Shown: positions 1 through 8,877, numbered from the stretch's first letter. The stretch is DNA of 64,000 nucleotides from Planctomycetota bacterium (GCA_008501825.1 QQUA01000001.1:1-64000); one strand, 5' to 3'. Notes: a model not told the origin generated them from the sequence alone. Numbers and translations are program-made.

Positions 1-189
1 AAGCGGAGTTGGCTGCGGCTGCACATGTGGCTGTGGCTTTTGTGGCGCAACTACGTGCGGCCGATCACCGCCGAGGGCGAGCCCCCGACTCCGGGGATGT
101 TGCTGGGGGTGACCTCTCGGCGTTGGAACGCCAAGGAGCTGTTTCGGTGGAGGATCTTTTCTCCATCTGACCTCCCCGACCTCCAATAG
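1..189 (+). CDS. C-terminal fragment of a transposase-like protein (5' end outside window)
   Basis: Frame 1 is open from the first base and stops with TAG at 187-189, giving 62 residues. The segment is rich in Trp and Arg and contains WRNYVRP, then TPGMLLGVTSRRW and a final KELFRWRIF. The pattern 'N-Y-V-R-P, short linker, T-P-x-x-x-x-G, R-R-W, E-L' is reminiscent of the C-terminal end of DDE-type insertion-sequence transposases. That resemblance is from memory of the motif, and the fragment is too short to name a family. No terminal inverted repeat is obvious in the 47 bases before the next gene. It could also be the tail of an unrelated Trp/Arg-rich protein. Confidence 0.4.
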   Translation, partial: KRSWLRLHMWLWLLWRNYVRPITAEGEPPTPGMLLGVTSRRWNAKELFRWRIFSPSDLPDLQ

Positions 190-236
190 TTTGTGCCAGT
201 TTCAGGGGGGTGCAGGAAGTAGGATAGAAAACTGCC

Positions 237-506
237 ATGCCGAAGGTCCATTTCACCCCGCATTTATTGCGACACCTCGACTGCGAAAATCGACAGGTCG
301 AAGGAGACACCATCGGGGCTTGCCTGGAAAACGCTTTTCGCGGCCAGGAACAACTCCGCGCTTACATATTGGACGATCAGGGGCGGGTGCGCCGTCACGT
401 CATGATTTTCCATAACGGCCGCTCGATGCAAAACCGTAATCTTTTGTCGCAATCCGTTACCGAGACGGACGAATTGTTCGTCATGCAAGCCCTCTCCGGA
501 GGCTGA
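237..506 (+). CDS. MoaD/ThiS-like beta-grasp (ubiquitin-like) protein
   Basis: The 89-residue product has the size and end of a sulfur-carrier-type beta-grasp protein. It has an N-terminal strand region (PKVHFTPHLLRHLDC) and a central helix (GACLENAFRG). It then has the motif RRHVMIFHNGRSMQN typical of MoaD-like folds, and a C-terminus ending exactly in Gly-Gly before TGA. In MoaD, ThiS and bacterial ubiquitin-like proteins the terminal diglycine is adenylated by a ThiF/MoeB-type E1. No E1, molybdopterin or thiamine gene is in the window. A purine-rich stretch (AGGAAGTAGGAT) precedes the ATG. The next gene, a BNR propeller, starts 41 bases downstream, and I recall this pairing from other genomes. 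The natural substrate or partner is unknown. Confidence 0.85.
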   Translation: MPKVHFTPHLLRHLDCENRQVEGDTIGACLENAFRGQEQLRAYILDDQGRVRRHVMIFHNGRSMQNRNLLSQSVTETDELFVMQALSGG

Positions 507-547
507 ACCTTCTCCCAAATTACCGAAACACCGCTCGAGACCAATCC

Positions 548-1648
548 ATGAGTTCGCAAATCCTGGTAGCCACTCGCAAAGGACTTCTCACCGTTCACGC
601 CGGAGCCAATGGAAATTGGCAAGCGAAAAAAATGCATTTCCTCGGCCAACCGGTGAGTTTCGTCTTGGCTCATCCGGATGGACCTTGGTACGCCGCCTTG
701 GATCTCGGCCATTTTGGCGCGAAGTTGCATCGGTCCGAAGATCAGGGAGAGAACTGGGAAGAATTGCCGGCTCCCGCTTTTCCGGAACAAGATCCTGCAA
801 CATCAGAAGCGGAAAAAGAAGCAAAGGAAGAAGCGCCCTCAGTAGAGAAGATTTGGTGCTTGACTCCCGGACCTGGAGAAGAGCTATGGGCCGGATGCAT
901 TCCCGCCGGCCTGTTTCACTCCAACGACGGAGGCCGAAGTTGGACTTGGAAACGATCCCTTTGGGACGTACCGGAACGGCAAGAATGGTTCGGCGGCGGG
1001 TACGACCACGCGGGAATTCACTCCATATTGGTTGATCCCCGCAATTCGGCCCATCTATTGGTCGCCATCTCGGTCGGCGGGGTTTGGCAAAGCCTGGATT
1101 CTGGAACAAGCTTTCAACTCATTGGCCAGGGCATGCGAGCAGCCTACGTGCCGCCGGAAAGAAGCCAAGACCCGGCCATTCAAGATCCGCATTGCGTGGT
1201 GCGCAGCCCACAAGATCCGGATCGATTGTGGATGCAGCATCACAACGGCATTTTCCACAGTCGAGACAACGGCCAGCATTGGACCGAATCGGAAGACGTC
1301 CGCCCTTCAAACTTCGGATTCGCTGTGGCTGTGGATCCAAACAACTCGGAACGAGCGTGGTTTGTCCCGGCAATGTTGGATGAATGCAGAATTCCAGTGG
1401 ACGGTCGCCTGGTGGTCAATCGAACTTCAGATGGCGGGACCAGTTTCGAAACCCTCAATGGCGGCTTGCCCGATCAATTCGCCTATGATCTGGTTTACCG
1501 CCATGCTTTGGACATCAGTCAAGATGGGCGATTTTTGGCTTTCGGTTCCACCACCGGCGGCTTATGGCTCAGTGATGACGGCGGCGAACACTGGACCACG
1601 GTCCACCAAAACCTGCCTCCGATTTACGCGCTTCGTTTCGTCCCTTGA
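548..1648 (+). CDS. BNR/WD40-type beta-propeller protein (sialidase-like repeats)
   Basis: The 366-residue protein is made of repeated beta-propeller blades carrying BNR/Asp-box type turns: SEDQGENWEE, SNDGGRSWTW, SLDSGTSFQ, SRDNGQHWTE, TSDGGTSFE and SDDGGEHWTT. It begins SSQILVATRKGLLT without a signal peptide, so it is probably cytoplasmic. This group is often labelled exo-alpha-sialidase-like or photosynthesis-stability-factor-like, but no catalytic sialidase residues can be recognised and enzyme activity should not be assumed. It sits 41 bases after the diglycine-ended MoaD-like gene and overlaps the next gene by 4 bases (TTGA), so the three genes probably form one operon. An acidic Glu/Lys-rich insertion lies near residues 82-98. 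Confidence 0.85.
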   Translation: MSSQILVATRKGLLTVHAGANGNWQAKKMHFLGQPVSFVLAHPDGPWYAALDLGHFGAKLHRSEDQGENWEELPAPAFPEQDPATSEAEKEAKEEAPSVEKIWCLTPGPGEELWAGCIPAGLFHSNDGGRSWTWKRSLWDVPERQEWFGGGYDHAGIHSILVDPRNSAHLLVAISVGGVWQSLDSGTSFQLIGQGMRAAYVPPERSQDPAIQDPHCVVRSPQDPDRLWMQHHNGIFHSRDNGQHWTESEDVRPSNFGFAVAVDPNNSERAWFVPAMLDECRIPVDGRLVVNRTSDGGTSFETLNGGLPDQFAYDLVYRHALDISQDGRFLAFGSTTGGLWLSDDGGEHWTTVHQNLPPIYALRFVP

Positions 1649-2688
1649 GCCCATCCAAGATCCACCTTTACCGGGACGATCTCTTTCTGGATCACGATCC
1701 CGGCCCCGGCCATCCAGAAAATGCCGCCCGCCTGTCGGCGGTTTATACCGATTTGGATTTAGCTCCGATGGCGGGCTTGGTGAATTGCAAACCCGCGGCC
1801 GCCTCCGAATCGGATATTTTGCGAGTTCACGATCCGCTTTATTTCCGAGCCGTTTCTCGCACGGAGGGCCGCGCCCACGTGCAATTGGACCCAGATACCG
1901 CCACCAGCCAGCGATCTTTTGAAGCCGCCCTTGCCAGCGCCGGGGCGGTGGTTGACGGCTGCCGAGCGGTTTTGGGAAAAGAAGCTCAAGGCGCATTCAT
2001 CCTGGGCCGCCCCCCCGGGCATCATGCCGAAAAAACTTCCGCCATGGGCTTTTGCTTATTCAATAACGCCGCCGTGGCAGCGGCCTGGGCCAAAGAGGAA
2101 GTTGGTTTGAGTCGAATCCTGATCCTGGATCCCGACGTTCATCACGGCAACGGCACACAACACAGTTTTTATCGCGACCCAAACGTTCTCTACGTTTCCA
2201 GCCACCGCTTTCCTTTTTTTCCAGGTAGCGGTTGGTTCGACGAAATCGGCGAAGAAAAAGGTGCCGGCTTTACGGTAAATTTGCCCTTACCTCCCGGCCA
2301 GGAGGACGATGACTTTCTCTATCTCTATCAGGAAGTCGTGGACCCCATCGTGCAAAACTTTGAACCGGAACTGATTTTGGTCTCGGCGGGTTTTGACATT
2401 TGGCACCGGGATCCGCTGGGAGGCATGGGCATGCAGGCTGCCGGCTTTCGGCGACTATTCGCCTTGTTCCGTTCCTGGGCTGACCGTTTTTGCCCCGGAC
2501 GCCTGGTTTGCACTTTGGAAGGCGGATACGACCCGGCAGGTAATCAAGCCGGAGTTCGGGCTGCCTTGGAAGTCATGACGGCCAAGGAAGCAGAGGCTTT
2601 GGAACCTGAGCCCCCGGCTGGAGCCAGAGCCCGAGAAGTAGCTTCCCGGGCTCGTCAATGTCTGGCTCCTTTCTGGCCGAGCCTCTAA
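1645..2688 (+). CDS. Histone deacetylase-family (AcuC/HDAC-like) zinc hydrolase
   Basis: The 347-residue product spans a complete arginase/deacetylase fold. Diagnostic motifs are GPGHPENAARL near the N-terminus, GRPPGHHAE (the His-His pair of the charge relay), DPDVHHGNGTQ (zinc-ligand Asp and His), VSAGFDIWHRDPLGG (third zinc ligand region) and LEGGYD near the end. Family members remove acyl groups from lysines, polyamines or small molecules such as acetoin-linked substrates. The exact substrate cannot be read from sequence. The start is a TTG overlapping the previous stop (TTGA), which keeps the whole N-terminal motif. It is the third gene of the MoaD-like/propeller cluster. Confidence 0.93.
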   Translation: MSPSKIHLYRDDLFLDHDPGPGHPENAARLSAVYTDLDLAPMAGLVNCKPAAASESDILRVHDPLYFRAVSRTEGRAHVQLDPDTATSQRSFEAALASAGAVVDGCRAVLGKEAQGAFILGRPPGHHAEKTSAMGFCLFNNAAVAAAWAKEEVGLSRILILDPDVHHGNGTQHSFYRDPNVLYVSSHRFPFFPGSGWFDEIGEEKGAGFTVNLPLPPGQEDDDFLYLYQEVVDPIVQNFEPELILVSAGFDIWHRDPLGGMGMQAAGFRRLFALFRSWADRFCPGRLVCTLEGGYDPAGNQAGVRAALEVMTAKEAEALEPEPPAGARAREVASRARQCLAPFWPSL

Positions 2689-2712
2689 ATGGCAAGCAAA
2701 AGCTTGGTTCGG

Positions 2713-4275
2713 TCAGAACAACATGACCGGACCGGTTTCCGCCGCTTTCTCCAGAGCCTGGAAACGGGCGATCACTTTGGCCAAGGCTTCCGGCCAGGGA
2801 GCAATGACCAAATAATCGCCAAGGAAAGTCCAAGCCGGCTTCGGTGCAGGCAAGGATCCGAGCCCGGCCAGCACGCCATCTAAATCCACCTGCACGTCCA
2901 TATCCAAGTAATGGACTTCGTGACCATGGAAATTCAGCTTGGTGATGGAAGCCATGTCTTCTAAACCCATCGCCAATTCCAACATCAAGGATTCCGCAAC
3001 CTGTTGATCTTGAACTTGCAGGATCAATCCTAGGTCCGGGTACCACTGTTCCGAAGGCATGACGAAGTAAAAAGTGGCCTCCGGTCCCAAGTGAGCCAAC
3101 ATGTCTTCGCGCAAGCTGAATCCGGCTTGGCGTTCAAAGTTGCGCAAGGCTCCTTGCATTTGAGCAGCTTGCCGGCGATCCACTTGTTCGATCAGACCGA
3201 AAAACGAATCCAAGGCGTGCACGAAACCAAAGCGAGCCGACTCGACCACGCCCGGCCCTTCGGGAACCAATTGATAGGAACGGAAAGGACCGGCCAAACT
3301 ATCGGCGACTTTTGCCGCCCATTTTTCATCCAAGACCTGCACGAACATCTTGCCTTGCAAGCCCTCCGCACTCAAATTCAAAGCACTGCCGACCGACATG
3401 AACGGAGCCGCTTGAGCCAAGGCCTGAACCATAGGATGGGATCCACTCTCCCCGAGCAGATTCAGCAGGCCTTGCCAATTGCAGTAGGTAAAAAGCAAAT
3501 TGCCCGGCCGTCGCAAGTAATCCGAGGCATCGGCGAAACCGGCAAAGTCGGCCAAAGCTCCCTGGCTCAAGTTCCGGTTGCGGACCAAAGCCTGGTGCAA
3601 ACGATCCTTATTGGTCGCCACCAGCAAGCTGTCGGCTTCGTGACGAACCCACCATTCGGTTGGAGCATAGGGCATGGAAATGCTCAAAACCGGCAAGCCG
3701 CCCAACTCGACGTCCCGAACCAGGCCGGTCGCCCCGTTGGCTTCCAGCCAACCCTGGAAGTGCTTCAACAAACCGAAAAGGTGGCCGGCTTGCTCGCCGT
3801 CGTACTGAAAGCCGAACATGATGTCCGGCCCGAGAAAAGTCACTTCAATGTCGGGATATTGCACCGTCCGCTGGTGGAAACCGAAGAAGCTGGCGCAAAA
3901 ACGCCCGCTCAATAGCGGCAGGATGTCTTCGCAACGAATGCCGAGACTTTGCTCGACGTCCTGCATGGTCGGTTCCAAAAGAATCGGAGTAATACGAATC
4001 ACCTGATCCAGGATCTGCCGGATCTCCGGATCGTCGACGTACTCCTCCAGATTCAACTCGAATCCATCCAGGAGTTGTCCCAGAAAACGGACGTCCAGCT
4101 CCACGTGAGCCAAGGTGTCCGCCGGCAACACAGAAGCGAAGTCGACATGGCCCGGAACGGGAATCGGTTCGACCGGCTCCTCTTGGGCGGAAATCGCAGG
4201 TGCCAAAGCGGCAGCCAGGATCAAGGCGGGGGCGGTGCGGGCCAGGGCCCGCGATGTGTGAGTTCGGCCGAACAT
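2713..4275 (-). CDS. Secreted DUF3352-like protein
   Basis: This is a 520-residue protein with a signal peptide (RALARTAPALILAAALAPA, likely cleavage after AISA). The mature part resembles the DUF3352 type seen in Planctomycetota and related groups. It starts with a 'VLPADTLAHVELD' segment, alternates amphipathic strands and helices, and has repeated 'allvatnkd'-like segments (HEADSLLVATNKDRLHQAL). No catalytic motif is evident. The start is supported by a strong ribosome-binding site (GGAGGATCCCATG in the coding orientation). It is convergent with the deacetylase gene and divergent from the GH3 gene. A membrane-anchored protein of the same general type lies at 44908-46989. Confidence 0.75.
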   Translation of the reverse strand: MFGRTHTSRALARTAPALILAAALAPAISAQEEPVEPIPVPGHVDFASVLPADTLAHVELDVRFLGQLLDGFELNLEEYVDDPEIRQILDQVIRITPILLEPTMQDVEQSLGIRCEDILPLLSGRFCASFFGFHQRTVQYPDIEVTFLGPDIMFGFQYDGEQAGHLFGLLKHFQGWLEANGATGLVRDVELGGLPVLSISMPYAPTEWWVRHEADSLLVATNKDRLHQALVRNRNLSQGALADFAGFADASDYLRRPGNLLFTYCNWQGLLNLLGESGSHPMVQALAQAAPFMSVGSALNLSAEGLQGKMFVQVLDEKWAAKVADSLAGPFRSYQLVPEGPGVVESARFGFVHALDSFFGLIEQVDRRQAAQMQGALRNFERQAGFSLREDMLAHLGPEATFYFVMPSEQWYPDLGLILQVQDQQVAESLMLELAMGLEDMASITKLNFHGHEVHYLDMDVQVDLDGVLAGLGSLPAPKPAWTFLGDYLVIAPWPEALAKVIARFQALEKAAETGPVMLF

Positions 4276-4458
4276 GGGATCCTCCGTTGGGCAGAGGCCG
4301 GCGGGACACTCGACCTCCCTTCCCGTCGCCTATATTACGATTCGGCGGAAGCGGATTTCGCAACAAGTCGAGGCTCCGATCCAGGCGGCGCACAACTCCA
4401 AGGAGTTTAGATTTCCCCACGGAAGCCATCTTTAAGGAAGGAACGGGCCGCTTTAGCA
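4276..4458. promoter_or_regulatory. Divergent intergenic region between DUF3352-like and GH3 genes
   Basis: The region contains an AT-rich TATATTACGA at 4331-4340, the only -10-like hexamer in an otherwise GC-rich stretch. On the minus strand it reads TAATAT. No well-spaced -35 hexamer was found for either direction, so promoters for both flanking genes are expected here but not localised. Confidence 0.3.
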
Positions 4459-5853
4459 TTGGCCAGAGCCGTGAGCCTCCCCCAGCGCCTTACCGACATC
4501 TTGGTCGCCCCAGCCATCCGCCTGAACCGTGGGGAAGGTTTGGCTGAGGGACTTCGCTACCTCCGTGAATTCGATCCTTCCGTGTTTTTGGTGTCCGGTG
4601 GCGACGCCGAGGACGTGCGCTGGCTTCACGACACCCTGGAAGAACAGGCCAATCACCCGATTCTGTTCGCCGCCGACTTGGAACGAGGTGCAGGACAGCA
4701 ATTCGAGGGGATGACCCCGCTGCCCGACGCCTGGGCTCTGGGTTTATTGGGGCCGGAAGCCGCCTACGACGCCGGCTTTCGAACCGGTTGCGAAGCGGCG
4801 AAAACCGGCGTTCGCTGGGTTTTAGGGCCGGTTTTGGATTTACATCCACAGGGGCCGGGCATCATCAACTCCCCGATCATTGCCCACCGGGCCTTCGGTT
4901 CCGAACCAATGCGGGTGATCGAGACCGCGGGAGCTTGGATGAAAGGCCTGCAGGACGGCGGCTGCTTCGCTTGTGCCAAGCATTTCCCCGGCCACGGCGC
5001 GACTTCCCGAGACAGCAACACCGAAGTGGCCATCGCCGAAGCCATGGCCGCCCCCCACCTGCAACCCTTCCAGGACCTTTTGCCGAACCTGCCGTCGATC
5101 ATGGTGGGCCACCTGGAATATCCCGAACTGGATCCGGAATCCCGGCCTTCCAGCCGATCCCCGAAAGTCCTGGACCTGCTTCGTCGCGACTGGGAATACC
5201 CCGGGGTCGTGACCACTGACCGCCTGCGGATGACCGGCTATGGCGACGGCCCGGTTGAATTGTTGGCCGTGGAATCCCTTGCCGCAGGAGTCGATGTGCT
5301 CCTCGACCCGCCGGAACCGGTCCTGATGGCCATGAGCCTCAACGACGCCGTCGAGCGAGGTGATTTGGACGATGAAGTGGTGCGCCGGTCGGCCAAACGG
5401 GTGGCCAAACTCATCGCCGACGCCAAGGAAGCCCCGGAAGTCCGGCCCAAACCCCTGATGCTGGGCAGCGGGGCCCGGAGACTGTTGCGACCGTTGGCCG
5501 GCGGTTCACCCGGACGGAACTATCCGAGACCAGGATTGGCTTTGGCCCTTGCCGCGACCCACGACTCGGTCAAGTTCTTGAAGGAATGGGGTGTCCCGGT
5601 TCTTAGTACGGCCAATCCCGTTCCCTCTCCCCTACCTGAGGCTATTTTGATTCTTTGGGGGGCCTCCGAGGGCATGGGAATGCCCTCCTTGCCAGGGGCC
5701 TGGGCGGAAGCCATCCATCGCCAGCATCCGACCCTGTACGTTGCCGGCTCCCCCGATGCGGCGGAGGCGGCACCGGCCAGTGCCAGGGGCTTCTATCTAC
5801 CCGGCCTTTCCCCGGCCCTTCTAGCTCTCCTGTTCGCCGAAGGCGAAGATTAG
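4459..5853 (+). CDS. Glycoside hydrolase family 3 N-domain protein (NagZ-like, altered loop)
   Basis: The 464-residue protein carries the GH3 TIM-barrel signature: LFAADLERGAGQQF, the loop CAKHFPGHGATSRDSNTEV near residues 170-190, IMVGHLEYPELDP, and VVTTDRLRMTG holding the probable nucleophile Asp. In beta-N-acetylhexosaminidases of the NagZ type the loop reads PGHG-x-T-x-x-D-S-H and the His is the acid/base. Here the position is Asn (DSN), so activity may be altered. About 120 residues follow the barrel and look like a Rossmann-type second domain. No signal peptide is seen. The start is TTG at 4459 or GTG at 4471; GGAAGGA lies about 18 bases upstream of the TTG. The next gene follows after 12 bases. 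Confidence 0.85.
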   Translation: MARAVSLPQRLTDILVAPAIRLNRGEGLAEGLRYLREFDPSVFLVSGGDAEDVRWLHDTLEEQANHPILFAADLERGAGQQFEGMTPLPDAWALGLLGPEAAYDAGFRTGCEAAKTGVRWVLGPVLDLHPQGPGIINSPIIAHRAFGSEPMRVIETAGAWMKGLQDGGCFACAKHFPGHGATSRDSNTEVAIAEAMAAPHLQPFQDLLPNLPSIMVGHLEYPELDPESRPSSRSPKVLDLLRRDWEYPGVVTTDRLRMTGYGDGPVELLAVESLAAGVDVLLDPPEPVLMAMSLNDAVERGDLDDEVVRRSAKRVAKLIADAKEAPEVRPKPLMLGSGARRLLRPLAGGSPGRNYPRPGLALALAATHDSVKFLKEWGVPVLSTANPVPSPLPEAILILWGASEGMGMPSLPGAWAEAIHRQHPTLYVAGSPDAAEAAPASARGFYLPGLSPALLALLFAEGED

Positions 5854-5865
5854 CCCGCCGGGCTG

Positions 5866-6786
5866 GTGATACCCGACTCCAAACTCCCGCAAACAAGGGG
5901 TTTGGGTCCACTCCTACCATTCCTGGCTCGCCTTTGCGCCGCCATCGGCGAGGTGGAGCAGGAAACCGGCCGCCGGGAGGGCCGCTGGGCTGAAGCTTTG
6001 CAGGCGGCCAGCGCCCGGCTATCGCACCCGGAGCCGAAATCGACCGGGCCAGCCGATCTCGAGGCCTGGTTGCAAGAGGTGGTCGGCGACGCCGCTCGCT
6101 CCTTGCAAGTGGATCCGCAACCTCTCCTCGGCCGGGCGCGCAATCTGGTGGCCGGCGGAGCGACGGAGGTTGAGCTTCTGGCCACCTCCTGGCGCATAGC
6201 TTTCCGCCTCCCCCTGCCTTCTTTGCTCGAAGGACTTCGGCGACGAAGCGGAGTTTGGCGCATGGCCGCCATGGCTTCCTCCTCGAATGAACCCCGAGCC
6301 CGAGTCTTGAACGCCGCGGCGACTACTTTCGATCGGGGCGGGGAGCGATTGGAAACCGCCGCCATCGGTTTGCGCCGCCTGCCTTTCGGCCAACCAAACC
6401 TAGGAAGTTATGCCCCAGATTTCCCGGGCCGCCTCCTTCGCCGATTGGCCGAGCAAACTTCCCTGAGCTGGCAAGGTTGCGACGACGCCGTCGAAGCCGG
6501 CGATAGTTTGGCGGACGGAGCTTTTTTCATCGCCGCCTTGAGCCTGCTCGCCGGGGAAAGCCTGCGATTGCTCCAAGCCCAAAGCGCCGTCCTCTGGCCG
6601 GACCTCGATCCGGAACAAATCCTCTTATTCAAACAACGGATGCAGCGGATTCAAACTCTATCCAACGCTGTCCAAGGCCTTTCCGCCGGCCACGGCGATT
6701 TAAGCCTGGAACGACGTCACTTGGTGTTGGCGGATTACGGATTATTGGCCTTGGGAAGCTGGGATCTTGGCTCGCAAAGAGGGTAA
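5866..6786 (+). CDS. Unknown alpha-helical protein
   Basis: I do not recognise this 306-residue protein. It is rich in Ala, Leu and Arg, predicted almost wholly helical, with no signal peptide or membrane segment and no catalytic motif visible. It starts with GTG 12 bases after the GH3 stop, and the HEAT/VWA gene starts 84 bases downstream. It is therefore probably in the same transcription unit. Its codon use and base composition match the neighbours, which supports a real gene. Long helices such as LLPFLARLCAAIGEVEQE and EQILLFKQRMQRIQTLSNAV could form a helical bundle. Confidence 0.65.
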   Translation: MIPDSKLPQTRGLGPLLPFLARLCAAIGEVEQETGRREGRWAEALQAASARLSHPEPKSTGPADLEAWLQEVVGDAARSLQVDPQPLLGRARNLVAGGATEVELLATSWRIAFRLPLPSLLEGLRRRSGVWRMAAMASSSNEPRARVLNAAATTFDRGGERLETAAIGLRRLPFGQPNLGSYAPDFPGRLLRRLAEQTSLSWQGCDDAVEAGDSLADGAFFIAALSLLAGESLRLLQAQSAVLWPDLDPEQILLFKQRMQRIQTLSNAVQGLSAGHGDLSLERRHLVLADYGLLALGSWDLGSQRG

Positions 6787-6870
6787 CCGACTTTCCCTCG
6801 CTGCCTTTTCTCTTGGATGCCGGTTTGCTCGGGAACCGGCCCTCCCGACCCTCCGTCCCATACCCGATTC

Positions 6871-8877
6871 ATGTCGGTCAACCTCCTCCTCGTCGTTACC
6901 GCCGTACTCTCCAATCCGCTGCCGGGTTCCCTCCTCCGGCAAGAGCCGCAGGTCTCGCAACAAGACCTCGATTTGGCTTCGCGAGTGGAGACGGTGCAGG
7001 CTTTGATCACCGATCACGCCACCGCTCCGCCCTTGGGCGCGGCATTGATGGCATTGGGTAATTTGCAAACCCCGGAAGCTGCCCAGGCCTTGCTGGATTT
7101 CCTGCCGCAACTTTCCGGCATTCCCCGGATGGTGGCCATTGAAGCCATGGCCATGACCAAGACTCCGGACGGATCGGAGATGGTCCGCAAGATTTATTCC
7201 ACCAGCAAAAAGCAACCGGATCGCCTGGCGGCGGTGCGCGGTTTGGCTCGTCTGGCCGGAAAAGAATTGGAGTACCTGGCCGGCCGCATCAAACGGGAAA
7301 AAGACTCGGTCGTCCGAGCTCAAATCCTGCGGGAATTGATTCAGCAACAAGCCCCCGATTTAGAAAAGGAAATTCTGAAAGCGGCGGCGGCCAAAGATCA
7401 GCACCTACGGATGGCCGGCTTGTTCGGCATTCGAGAATTCGTCTTGAGTAAAGGAGCCAAAATCGCCATCAAGGCTTTGAAAGATCCCAACCTGATGGTT
7501 CGCATGGAAGCCGTGTCGGCCGTTTCCAAGGTAGGCGATCTCAAGGGTTATAAAGCCTTACTGGAAGCTCTGGACGAAACCCGAAACGAACAATTGGGAG
7601 CTCACATCGTGCTGGCTTTGCGAGAAGCTCAAAGCAAAGGCGAAGTCGAGGCTTTGCTCCGTTTCGGTTTGAAAGCTCGGGATCATCGCGTATTCCTGGC
7701 TTCACTCCAAGCCTTGGTGATCGCCGCCCAACACCAGCCGTTGATTACCGGACCCGCATTTCTGGGTTTGCTGGATCACACGGATTTAGAAGTGATTCAA
7801 TTGGTCATCCGAGGTTTGGTTCGCGCTCGCCCAGAAGGCTATTTGGCTTTGTTGGGAGATCGGATCGAGCATGAAAACACCGACGTGCAGCGCAATGCCA
7901 TTCGGGCCTTGGCCGATCTAGGACAGGTTCCGGCTGATGCCAAGAATGGATTGCTCCAGCAAAGCTACAGTGAGAAGAGTTCCATTCGGCTTCATACGTT
8001 GCGAGCTCTGGCTTTTCTATCCGGCAACAAAGCTACGGAGCGTCTCATCGCCGGCTTGCAGGACAGTTCTTGGGCGGTTCGGGCGGCGGCGGTGGAAGCC
8101 ATGACGATGCGACGGGATCCGGATTGCATAGAACCGTTATTGCAACAAATGGATTTAGAGGAAGGGCGGGTCCGAAGTGACATCGCCTCGGCTTTGGCTC
8201 GGCTCACCGGTCGCGACCTGGGGGAACAAATCGCTCCTTGGAAGCACTGGCTCAGCCTGCAGGCGAAACCTTTGACCTTGCCGACCATGGCCCAAGCGGA
8301 AGCCATGCTGGCCAAGGCCGCAGCGGAAAAGGATTTGGGATATGGCGGTTACCACGGAATTCCGGTTCCCAAGGGAGGCGTAGTGTTCATCGTGGACACC
8401 AGCGGATCCATGAACGAGCGCCACAAGCCGGAGAAAGCCGAGTCCCACTACGAATTTTTCTCCAAAATGCTCAGCCGGACGCTGGAAAAACTACCGGAGG
8501 ATGCCGAGTTTTCCATCCTGCTGTTCGACGACGTGGCCCGTCCTTGGAGCCGGAAACTTCAAAAGGCCACGCCGGAGGCCAAGGAAAACGCCACCGCTTG
8601 GTTAAGGCGAGTCAACGCCTTCGGCGGCACCAACATCTACGATGCCTTGCGCACTGCCTTACGGATGAAAGGAGTGCAAACAATTTTCCTGCTCACCGAC
8701 GGTGAACCCAGCGTCGGCCTCACTTCGGTTCCGGAGATCCTCCGGGAGGTCGAGCGCATCAATCTCGAACGTCGCATTCGCATCCACACCATCGCCGCTG
8801 GACAAGCTCACGCCGGTTTCTTGGCCGAACTTGCTGAATCCAACGGCGGCCGTTCGGTGGATCTGCGCGATCTCTAA
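6871..8877 (+). CDS. HEAT-repeat protein with C-terminal von Willebrand factor A domain
   Basis: Starting at the ATG at 6871 the product has 668 residues and begins with a signal-like segment (SVNLLLVVTAVLSNPLPG). An upstream in-frame ATG at 6817 would add a non-hydrophobic extension. Residues of about 40-480 form many HEAT-type helical pairs (for example NLMVRMEAVSAVSKVGD, SSWAVRAAAVEAM). Residues of about 505-668 are a VWA domain with an intact MIDAS motif DTSGSMNERHK, the Thr loop GGTNIYDAL, and the TDGEPS segment. HEAT+VWA proteins are thought to be extracytoplasmic scaffolds that bind partners through a metal ion. The partner is unknown here. It is the last gene before the terminator at 9147-9187. 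Confidence 0.88.
   Translation: MSVNLLLVVTAVLSNPLPGSLLRQEPQVSQQDLDLASRVETVQALITDHATAPPLGAALMALGNLQTPEAAQALLDFLPQLSGIPRMVAIEAMAMTKTPDGSEMVRKIYSTSKKQPDRLAAVRGLARLAGKELEYLAGRIKREKDSVVRAQILRELIQQQAPDLEKEILKAAAAKDQHLRMAGLFGIREFVLSKGAKIAIKALKDPNLMVRMEAVSAVSKVGDLKGYKALLEALDETRNEQLGAHIVLALREAQSKGEVEALLRFGLKARDHRVFLASLQALVIAAQHQPLITGPAFLGLLDHTDLEVIQLVIRGLVRARPEGYLALLGDRIEHENTDVQRNAIRALADLGQVPADAKNGLLQQSYSEKSSIRLHTLRALAFLSGNKATERLIAGLQDSSWAVRAAAVEAMTMRRDPDCIEPLLQQMDLEEGRVRSDIASALARLTGRDLGEQIAPWKHWLSLQAKPLTLPTMAQAEAMLAKAAAEKDLGYGGYHGIPVPKGGVVFIVDTSGSMNERHKPEKAESHYEFFSKMLSRTLEKLPEDAEFSILLFDDVARPWSRKLQKATPEAKENATAWLRRVNAFGGTNIYDALRTALRMKGVQTIFLLTDGEPSVGLTSVPEILREVERINLERRIRIHTIAAGQAHAGFLAELAESNGGRSVDLRDL

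Noticed and set aside
3091-3915. Plus-strand frame of 274 codons inside the DUF3352-like gene
   Set aside because: It is antisense to a gene with signal peptide and strong ribosome site; composition is shadow-like.
4331-4340. TATATTACGA as a complete promoter
   Set aside because: No -35 hexamer at proper spacing on either strand; only noted as a weak -10-like site.
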